Source: Psychrobacillus faecigallinarum
GTDB taxonomy: Bacteria > Bacillota > Bacilli > Bacillales_A > Planococcaceae
Length of the DNA: 64,000 nt
Assembly (NCBI RefSeq): GCF_014836595.1
Contig: NZ_JACSQO010000009.1
Coordinates: 124,001-188,000, forward strand
Direction: 5' to 3'
Below are positions 58,519-64,000 of the stretch, one piece after another (position 1 is the first letter of the stretch; each line of letters starts with the position of its first letter). The position numbers and the translations under genes are program-made. The notes beneath the pieces were generated by a model, which saw nothing but the letters and a program-made list of their open reading frames with translations, did not search any database and was not told the DNA's origin.

Positions 58519-58986
58519 ATGGCAAAAAAGCATGACGACAAGCCACTAGCACAAAACAAGAAGGCCAATCATGACTATTTTATCGAGGAAACAATCGAGG
58601 CAGGTATCGTCCTACAAGGAACCGAAATCAAATCGATTCGTAACGGGAAGGTGCAGCTAAAGGATGCATTCGTGCGCATTCGTAACAACGAGGCATGGAT
58701 ATCCAACATGCACATCAGTCCGTACGAGCAGGGTAACCGCTTCAACCACGATCCGCTGCGTTCTCGTAAGCTATTGCTACACAAGAAGCAAATCAGCTCG
58801 CTAATCGGCGAAACAAAGCGTGAGGGCTTCACAATCGTACCGCTCAAAATGTACTTAAAGAACGGCTACGCCAAGGTCCTAATCGGCATCGGTAAAGGGA
58901 AAAAGGATTACGACAAGCGCGACACACTAAAGAAAAAAGAAGCAAAACGCGACATCGAGCGAGCATTCAAGGATGCCCAACGATAA
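58519..58986 (+). CDS. smpB: tmRNA-binding protein SmpB
   Basis: 155 aa. Signature sequences are [43 protein letters not shown] and NPYEQGN-type [27 protein letters not shown]; the basic C-terminal tail [24 protein letters not shown] enters the ribosomal mRNA channel in known structures. It loads Ala-tmRNA on stalled ribosomes. ATG 58519 follows AGGGG; a GTG at 58510 lies within that site. rnr precedes and ssrA follows. Confidence 0.97.
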   Translation: MAKKHDDKPLAQNKKANHDYFIEETIEAGIVLQGTEIKSIRNGKVQLKDAFVRIRNNEAWISNMHISPYEQGNRFNHDPLRSRKLLLHKKQISSLIGETKREGFTIVPLKMYLKNGYAKVLIGIGKGKKDYDKRDTLKKKEAKRDIERAFKDAQR

Positions 58987-59106
58987 TAGCCGCTTCCTAG
59001 TTATCCTGATAGTGGAAGTATGTATCACTTGAATTTTGACCTAATTTGATGTATAGTTATAACTGTAACTTCTTACTGAGATGCAAACCTTTTATCTAAG
59101 TGACAC

Positions 59107-59241
59107 CTTCAGACTGACTTGAAAACGCTTGTCAGTTGAGGCGCGCAGCACGAGGCGGAAGCGAATTGAACTTAGGTTCATGAGCTGACAACGAAGTGCA
59201 AGCAACGAAGAATGAAAGCGTTTGTCAACAGTCTGAAAAGC
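59107..59241. repeat. Imperfect inverted repeat upstream of ssrA
   Basis: Left arm TTCAGACTG...AAAACGCTTGTC and right arm (59211-59241) AAAGCGTTTGTC...CAGTCTGAA form an inverted repeat about 135 bp across, with a second inner pair TTGTCAG / CTGACAA. It could be a small mobile element (MITE) or a structured leader. No second copy is seen in the window. The rest of 58987-59259 holds no gene. Confidence 0.65.
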
Positions 59242-59250
59242 TTACATTAT
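59222..59250 (+). promoter_or_regulatory. ssrA promoter
   Basis: TTGTCA (59222-59227), 17 bp, CATTAT (59245-59250), which puts the start at about 59257-59260, the expected 5' end of tmRNA. The -35 lies in the right arm of the inverted repeat. A second candidate, TTGACC then TATAAC near 59037-59064, lies about 200 nt upstream and would need 5' processing. Confidence 0.6.
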
Positions 59251-59259
59251 TCCATAAAC

Positions 59260-59611
59260 GGGGACGTTATGGATTCGACAGGGATAGTCTAAGCTTGAGT
59301 TGCGCGTCAGAGGCTCGGCTCTGTAAAAACGGAACTTATAATAACAGGCAAAACAAACAACAACTTAGCATTCGCAGCGTAAGCTCGGATCTGCTTTATC
59401 TATCCATCGCCCATGTGGCTAGGTAGAGCTCACTCTTAGTGGGATACGGTTGGCAGTGCCACTTGAGCTGTCAGCAAGAGATTTCCAAGTTAGCGTACAG
59501 GACGCCCGCTTATCGGCATAATGCTACGCGAAACTTCAAATAGGTAAGATACACGCGTAGAAGCTTAAGTGTTAGAGTTTCTGGACGCGGGTTCAAATCC
59601 CGCCGTCTCCA
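59260..59611 (+). ncRNA. ssrA: Transfer-messenger RNA
   Basis: The tRNA-like ends pair as GGGGACG (59260-59266) with CGTCTCC (59604-59610); TTATGGATTCGACAGG is the conserved 5' segment and GGGTTCAAATCCC the T arm. The tag frame starts at GGC 59347 and ends at TAA 59380-59382, giving a tag (A)GKTNNNLAFAA, which ends in the degradation signal AFAA/ALAA type. The encoded CCA usual in Bacilli is absent: the sequence after the discriminator A is TATATC, which marks the junction with the integrated element. SmpB and RNase R are just upstream. Confidence 0.96.
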
Positions 59612-59644
59612 TATATCGAAATCATATGATTTCATACAGTGTCA

Positions 59645-59676
59645 AAACCCTTGGTATTCAAGGGTTTTTTCTTTTT
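59645..59676 (+). terminator. Terminator downstream of ssrA
   Basis: Stem AAACCCTTG / CAAGGGTTT, loop GTATT, then TTTCTTTTT. It lies inside the integrated element, so it may substitute for the original ssrA terminator. Confidence 0.85.
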
Positions 59677-59711
59677 GTCTATATCATCTAGTTTCAATGA
59701 GTATCAATCGA

Positions 59712-59735
59712 ACGTAGTCAAAAACGTAGTCAAAA
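59712..59735 (+). repeat. Tandem 12-bp repeats, possible integrase arm sites
   Basis: ACGTAGTCAAAA occurs twice in direct tandem, followed by a partial third copy CCTAGTCAC. Position between the att core in ssrA and the integrase gene is where tyrosine-integrase arm-binding sites are usual. Function is inferred. Confidence 0.5.
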
Positions 59736-59747
59736 CCTAGTCACTAA

Positions 59748-60920
59748 TTACATTTCAATGTAGCTTGCGAACTTCAATATTGCTTCTTCTTTTGCTTTCT
59801 TTGTAACATGGGCATAAATGTTCATAGTCGTTTTTACATCACTATGACCTAAACGATCTTGGACTTCTTTCAAACTAGCTCCCGCTTCGAATAACAATGA
59901 ACAATGGGTATGACGTAAACCATGTGTTGTGATTTTACCTAGCTTGTATTTATTCTGTACCTGCACAATCCACTTGCGAACTTTTGTAAGTTGCATGTGT
60001 TTATTTTGTTCATTACTAAATACAAGTTGCTTTGGTTGCATTGTATTAAAGCCCAGCACTAAATAATCTAGCTTTTGTTTTTTCTTCCACTCTTTTAAAA
60101 CATCCATTGTTTTATCATCCATCTTAATTGTGCGAGGTAAATCTGTTTTAGGAAGCTTAACATATTGTCGGTTATCTTTACCAAGTGAAAGAGCCTTGTT
60201 GATGCGTAGTTCGTTTGTTGTGAAGTTTAGGTCATTCCATGTAAGGGCTAAAGCTTCCCCCCTACGCATTCCACTGAAAGCGAGTAAGCGGAATAAAACA
60301 TACGCTTTGTGGTTACTTTCACGTTCTAAACATGATAGGAACTCAATAAGCTGCTCCCGTGTATAGAAGTTCTCCACTTTATCTTCATCTGCTCTTTTAG
60401 CCTTCTTAGAAGTGTTAGTGGGTAAATCTACATGTGCAAACGGATTTGTTAGTATATAGCTACGCTTAATTGCAAAATCTAGCACCTTAGCAGCGTAAGC
60501 TTTTACCATGCGGTAGTTCTTTAACTTCGCCGCCCATTCATCCACGTGCTGTTGACATACATCAACATGTATCTTTTCAATTTTATAAGTACCCATCGCA
60601 GGCAAAATATGATTTTTAAAGAGGCCTGTAGTTTTTACATATGTGCTTTCTTCCACAGTCTTCTCATATTGCTTAACCCATAGGTCGTAAACTTCTTGGT
60701 ACGTTTCAGCACGTTCTTGTTGGTACGTACCGTTCGCAACATCTAGCTTAATACGAGCTAATGCTAATTCCGCTTCCTTATGTGTTTTAAAGCCACGCTT
60801 CAGTGTACGCTTCTGTTTACCAGTTAGTGGATCAACACCTAAATAAGCTGGGAACTCGTATCGTGTCTCACCACTTTTCAGCTTATAGCTTTTGATTGGT
60901 GATACTTTTTTCTTTACCAT
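59748..60920 (-). CDS. int: Tyrosine site-specific integrase of an ssrA-targeted element
   Basis: 390 aa. An N-terminal AP2-like arm-binding domain (about 15-60, GVDPLTGKQKRTLKRGFKTHKEAELAL) is followed by a SAM-like core-binding domain (about 75-165) and the catalytic domain. Catalytic residues are Arg219 (SGMRRGEAL), His333 and Arg336 (HGLRHTH), His359 (LGHSD) and Tyr369 (MNIYAHV), so it should be active. Integrases of this kind recombine into the 3' ends of tRNA or tmRNA genes; it abuts ssrA here. Arranged with its 3' end toward ssrA. ATG has GGAGG upstream. Confidence 0.93.
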   Translation of the reverse strand: MVKKKVSPIKSYKLKSGETRYEFPAYLGVDPLTGKQKRTLKRGFKTHKEAELALARIKLDVANGTYQQERAETYQEVYDLWVKQYEKTVEESTYVKTTGLFKNHILPAMGTYKIEKIHVDVCQQHVDEWAAKLKNYRMVKAYAAKVLDFAIKRSYILTNPFAHVDLPTNTSKKAKRADEDKVENFYTREQLIEFLSCLERESNHKAYVLFRLLAFSGMRRGEALALTWNDLNFTTNELRINKALSLGKDNRQYVKLPKTDLPRTIKMDDKTMDVLKEWKKKQKLDYLVLGFNTMQPKQLVFSNEQNKHMQLTKVRKWIVQVQNKYKLGKITTHGLRHTHCSLLFEAGASLKEVQDRLGHSDVKTTMNIYAHVTKKAKEEAILKFASYIEM

Positions 60921-61023
60921 GATAATTCCTCCTGAATCAGTTGCGGGGGCAAATGATTAAAGAGAGGATTTACCTCTAGTGATATTATAATCGAACCTAA
61001 AGGAAAATCCTCATAAATTATTA

Positions 61024-61125
61024 TTAAAAACTGTGATCTTCTAAAAAACGATCAATCTCTTTACGTGACACACGTTTTATTCCTTCTATTTCACACACTT
61101 GTAAACCCAAAAAAATGCATTCCAA
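61024..61125 (-). pseudogene. Short fragment resembling an excisionase C-terminus
   Basis: The minus-strand frame ends in CEIEGIKRVSRKEIDRFLEDHSF, which looks like the recognition-helix end of MerR/Xis-type DNA-binding proteins ('G..RV...d...fl'). The frame is closed upstream by two TAA codons just before a hairpin, leaving at most 33 residues from a TTG. It probably remains from the control region of the integrated element. Confidence 0.35.
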
Positions 61126-61158
61126 AAACCTTCCTAATTATTAATGGAAGGTTTTGTT
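61125..61158. terminator. Hairpin with flanking T-run in the island
   Basis: Stem AAAACCTTCC / GGAAGGTTTT, AT-rich 11-base loop, then GTTTTG. Likely a weak terminator in either direction. Confidence 0.5.
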
Positions 61159-61208
61159 TTGTATAATTTCGATACTGTATATAATTTAAAACGCTAGTAA
61201 TATCATTT

Positions 61209-61367
61209 TTACTCCACCTCTTCTTCCGTTTTCAAGATTCCTTCATCTATGATATCTACTAAATCTTGTATACTGTACATATATAGAACAACTTCTTTAA
61301 ACTCTGTATCCTCAGTCGTAGGTATTTTTAGAAAAGTGCATATCCCTACAGGAATGGGGTTCTTATC
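61209..61367 (-). pseudogene. Gene remnant in the island
   Basis: A 52-codon minus-strand frame with protein-like composition (TFLKIPTTEDTEFKEVVLYMYSIQDLVDIIDEGIL) and an acidic C-terminus. There is no start codon with a ribosome binding site except internal ATG 61281-61283; a TAA closes the frame upstream. It overlaps the likely promoter of the HNH gene. Probably the tail of a lost gene. Confidence 0.3.
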
Positions 61368-61394
61368 TTATAGGAAAGGGAAGGTATTTTAATA

Positions 61395-62162
61395 ATGGCG
61401 ATTCCATCTAACATTTCAAAAGACCATGTGCTTAAAGCAATCTATAAGATCAATCAAATAGGGATATCATCTTTAAGAACGTCAACAAAGTTTGAATTAT
61501 TTTATAAAGAGAAAAGGTACCCACCTAAAGAAGTAATCAGATTTGCGAATGAAGTTGCAAATGGTTATGAGCTTGTCCATTTTGGAGGTGGAGATGAATC
61601 CAATAATTTTTTAATTAAACTTGGTTTTACGGTGGTGTTGAAGGATACAGATGAAATCATCGGATTGGATTATACTAAGAAGAAAAAGCAAGGGATTAAG
61701 GTTATAACTGGTGCAATAAATCAAAAGGAAATTCCAAAAATTAATCAAGAAGACGTAGAGAAGGACATATTAACTAATACTGAAAAAGAACACTTGGCTA
61801 AAGTGCGAATTGGCCATTCCGATTTTAAAAGGAAGTTGATAGATAAAGAGTGTAAATGTAAGATATGTGGTGTTACTGACAAAAGTTTCTTGATTGCCAG
61901 CCATATTAAACCGTGGTACCAGTCCAGTAATGAAGAAAGATTAGATTTAGATAATGGATTTTTATTCTGTCCGAATCATGATGCTTTATTTGATAAAGGA
62001 TTTATTACATTTGATGATAATGGTAAAATCGTTATTTCAAATTTATTAAATGAGGAGACGAGGATTTTCCTGAATGTTACTAACACTATGAAGATAGAGG
62101 TAAACGAGGGCAATCGGTATTACTTAGAATGGCATCGTTTGCACGTTTTTAAAAACGAATAA
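61395..62162 (+). CDS. HNH endonuclease with ScoMcrA-like N-terminal domain
   Basis: 255 aa. Residues 1-90 (ISKDHVLKAIYKINQIGISSLRTSTKFELFY then YPPKEVIRFANEVANG) resemble the N-terminal head domain seen in ScoMcrA-type modification-dependent nucleases. Residues 150-225 are the HNH nuclease: zinc pair CKICG, then ASHIKPWYQSSNEERLDLDNGFLFCPNHDALFDKGFITFDD with the catalytic His and Asn. It probably restricts foreign DNA. AAAGGGAAGG precedes ATG. It lies in the ssrA island next to a type I methyltransferase gene, as part of a defence cargo. Confidence 0.85.
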   Translation: MAIPSNISKDHVLKAIYKINQIGISSLRTSTKFELFYKEKRYPPKEVIRFANEVANGYELVHFGGGDESNNFLIKLGFTVVLKDTDEIIGLDYTKKKKQGIKVITGAINQKEIPKINQEDVEKDILTNTEKEHLAKVRIGHSDFKRKLIDKECKCKICGVTDKSFLIASHIKPWYQSSNEERLDLDNGFLFCPNHDALFDKGFITFDDNGKIVISNLLNEETRIFLNVTNTMKIEVNEGNRYYLEWHRLHVFKNE

Positions 62163-62306
62163 ATTTACTAAGTTAAAAATAAGTTAAATAAGGTTTTAAA
62201 AAAGCATTAAGGAGGATCATCCTAGTCGAACCGCTCATAACATTGATTAATCGATTATGTGCGGTGATGTACTTTATATAATAAAATATTAATTGTTGAA
62301 AATAGC

Positions 62307-62338
62307 GTACAAACTCTAGGGTTTGTACTTTTTATTTT
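62307..62338 (+). terminator. Terminator after the HNH gene
   Basis: Perfect 8-bp stem GTACAAAC / GTTTGTAC, loop TCTAGG, then TTTTTATTTT. The rest of 62163-62514 holds an imperfect inverted repeat at 62232-62267 and the hsdM promoter region; no gene is seen. Confidence 0.88.
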
Positions 62339-62514
62339 AGTTAAGATTAATGAAGCAGTTTGCTGTTAGAATTGTTATATTTGTGAGTTTACCCATTATA
62401 GTAGGTAATTTATAGGGGTTCATATGTTATGATAAAAGAGATTATTTAATAACATACTTAATTAAAGAGAGATTAACGATTCTTTTGATGAAGGTAAATT
62501 TTGGAGGTTTAAAT

Positions 62515-64000
62515 ATGGCAACAGCAAACTTGGGCTTTGAACAAAAACTATGGGAAATGGCTGATCAATTACGTGGATCAATGGATTCAGGTGAATATAA
62601 AAATGTAGTGTTAGGTTTACTATTTTTAAAATACGTATCTGATGCGTTTGAAGAGCTTTATGAACAATTAAAAGCAGATGAATGGGCAGATGAGGAAGAC
62701 CGTGATGAATATGCTGCTGAAAATGTATTCTTTGTACCACGAGAAGCTAGATGGTCTTATATTAAAGACAATGCGAAAAAACCAGAAATCGGCCAATTAA
62801 TCGACAAGGCAATGATTGCGATTGAAAAGGAAAACTCTTCGCTAACAGGTGTTTTACCAAAAAACTATGCACGTCCAGAGCTTGATAAGACACGTTTAGG
62901 GGAAACTATTGACTTATTCTCTTTCAAAATAGGGGATAAAGAAAGTCGCTCAAAAGATGTATTAGGTCGAGTTTATGAATACTTCTTGACACAATTTGCT
63001 GCATCGGAAGGTAAAAACGGTGGGGAGTTCTATACACCATCTTCAGTTGTACGCTTAATCGTTGAGATGCTACAGCCATATAAAGGGCGTATTTATGACC
63101 CTGCGTGTGGTTCCGGTGGAATGTTTGTACAAAGTGAGAAGTTTGTAGAAGGACATCAAGGTCGATTAGGAGATATATCTGTATATGGGCAAGAGTCAAA
63201 CCCTACAACATGGAAGCTTTGTAAAATGAACTTAGCAATTCGTGGTATTGATAATAATATTGGTCCACATAATGCTGATACATTTCATAACGACTTACAT
63301 AAAGGTTTAAAAGCTGATTATATTATGGCAAATCCACCATTTAACATCAAAAAATGGGGAGGGGATAGGCTAAAAGATGATGTCCGTTGGCAATATGGCA
63401 TTCCCTCAGAAGGTAACGCTAACTATGCTTGGATTCAGCATATGATTTCAAAGTTAGCTCCAGCAGGGACAGCAGGCTTCGTATTAGCGAATGGTTCAAT
63501 GTCTTCTAATACAAATAACGAAGGTGAAATTCGTAAAAACTTAATTGAAGCTGATTTAGTGGAATGTATCGTAACTCTACCAGGACAATTTTTCTACTCA
63601 ACACAGATTCCAGTATGTATTTGGTTCATGTCAAAAGATAAAGCGAAAACAGGTAAGCGTGATCGTAAAAATGAAATATTATTTATTGATGCACGTAAAT
63701 TAGGATTCATGGCGGACCGAACACATAAAGAGTTTGCAGATGCAGATATTCAAAAGATTACTCAAGCATTCCATACTTGGCGTGGCACTGCAGTAGGTGA
63801 TCACGAGGATGTTCGAGGCTTCTGTAAAGCTGTAACATTAGAAGAGGTTCGTAACAACAACTTCATTTTAACACCAGGCCGCTATGTTGGCTCAGAAGAA
63901 TTAGAAGATGATGGTGAACCATTTGAAGAGAAAATGACACGTTTAACATTCGAATTAGCAGAGCAATTTGAAAAATCAAAAGAACTAGAAGACCAAATTC
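62515..64000 (+). CDS. hsdM: Type I restriction-modification methyltransferase subunit HsdM (cut by window end)
   Basis: 495 residues are visible and the frame is still open at the right edge. The N-terminal HsdM_N domain starts [39 protein letters not shown]. The N6-adenine methyltransferase domain has motif [11 protein letters not shown] near residue 195-204 and motif IV NPPF at about 273-276, preceded by [17 protein letters not shown]. It methylates adenine in the recognition site chosen by HsdS. GGAGG precedes ATG. HsdS and HsdR are expected beyond the window. Confidence 0.97.
   Translation, partial: MATANLGFEQKLWEMADQLRGSMDSGEYKNVVLGLLFLKYVSDAFEELYEQLKADEWADEEDRDEYAAENVFFVPREARWSYIKDNAKKPEIGQLIDKAMIAIEKENSSLTGVLPKNYARPELDKTRLGETIDLFSFKIGDKESRSKDVLGRVYEYFLTQFAASEGKNGGEFYTPSSVVRLIVEMLQPYKGRIYDPACGSGGMFVQSEKFVEGHQGRLGDISVYGQESNPTTWKLCKMNLAIRGIDNNIGPHNADTFHNDLHKGLKADYIMANPPFNIKKWGGDRLKDDVRWQYGIPSEGNANYAWIQHMISKLAPAGTAGFVLANGSMSSNTNNEGEIRKNLIEADLVECIVTLPGQFFYSTQIPVCIWFMSKDKAKTGKRDRKNEILFIDARKLGFMADRTHKEFADADIQKITQAFHTWRGTAVGDHEDVRGFCKAVTLEEVRNNNFILTPGRYVGSEELEDDGEPFEEKMTRLTFELAEQFEKSKELEDQI

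Noticed and set aside
62232..62267. Inverted repeat ACCGCTCATAA / TTATGTGCGGT as a terminator or att site
   Set aside because: Stem has a mismatch and no T-run, and nothing links it to recombination; left as an unexplained inverted repeat.

Overview
The window is a low-GC Firmicute chromosome segment, most likely from a Bacillales member near the Planococcaceae (Psychrobacillus, Lysinibacillus or Sporosarcina-like). The grounds are gene content and order. The run uvrB-uvrA, DUF4097 (YvlB type), hprK-lgt-yvoD-ppaX-yvoF, the his operon, yvcD-trxB-yvcI-rapZ-yvcK-whiA-crh, clpP, cggR-gapA-pgk-tpiA-gpmI-eno, secG-est-rnr-smpB-ssrA corresponds to the uvrBA-to-ssrA part of the Bacillus subtilis chromosome. 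Genus assignment is inference, because no 16S rRNA is present.

Layout. 1-13.7 kb is accessory: small membrane proteins, a DUF378 protein, a methyltransferase, a three-gene SRPBCC/DUF4166/YndJ-like operon, a GyrI-like binder with a serine hydrolase and GNAT genes, a FAD oxidase paired with a half-size MFS protein, an enoyl-CoA hydratase, an EAL-HDOD protein, and a full-length comK that appears to start at CTG. 14.5-25.3 kb holds excision repair under a LexA-type box and the hprK-to-yvoF operon. 25.4-26.7 kb is a MarR/nitroreductase pair with three phased operators. 27-32.1 kb is hisZGDBA-hisIE, with no hisH or hisF. 32.2-38.5 kb is the yvcD-to-crh block. 38.6-45 kb is patchier, with palindromic repeats, clpP with a CtsR box, tRNA-Arg, a catalase-like protein, a TPM protein, a 21-bp minisatellite and an ECF sigma/putative anti-sigma pair. 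45.4-52.5 kb is the CggR-controlled glycolytic operon, followed by a second, larger 21-bp minisatellite. 54.9-59.6 kb is secG-est-rnr-smpB-ssrA. From 59.6 kb to the right edge is an integrated island in the 3' end of ssrA: tyrosine integrase, gene remnants, an HNH nuclease and the start of a type I restriction-modification locus (hsdM, cut by the window end).

How the genes connect. HprK and Crh (Gln15, Ser46) are the two sides of the seryl-phosphorylation signal in carbon catabolite control. CggR senses glycolytic flux and controls gapA and, by read-through, the lower glycolytic genes. RapZ and YvcK sit with them as cell-envelope/central-metabolism regulators. RNase R, SmpB and tmRNA form the ribosome-rescue set.

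The least explained material is non-coding. Two independent arrays of about 21-bp units (two helical turns), each with a five-unit higher-order repeat of about 102-103 bp and an alignable 12-bp core, each lie between a convergent gene pair. They leave long overlapping reading frames open, which are probably not genes. A separate family of about 125-bp palindromic elements occurs five times. These arrays, the missing hisFH and the unusual start codons are the main points for follow-up.
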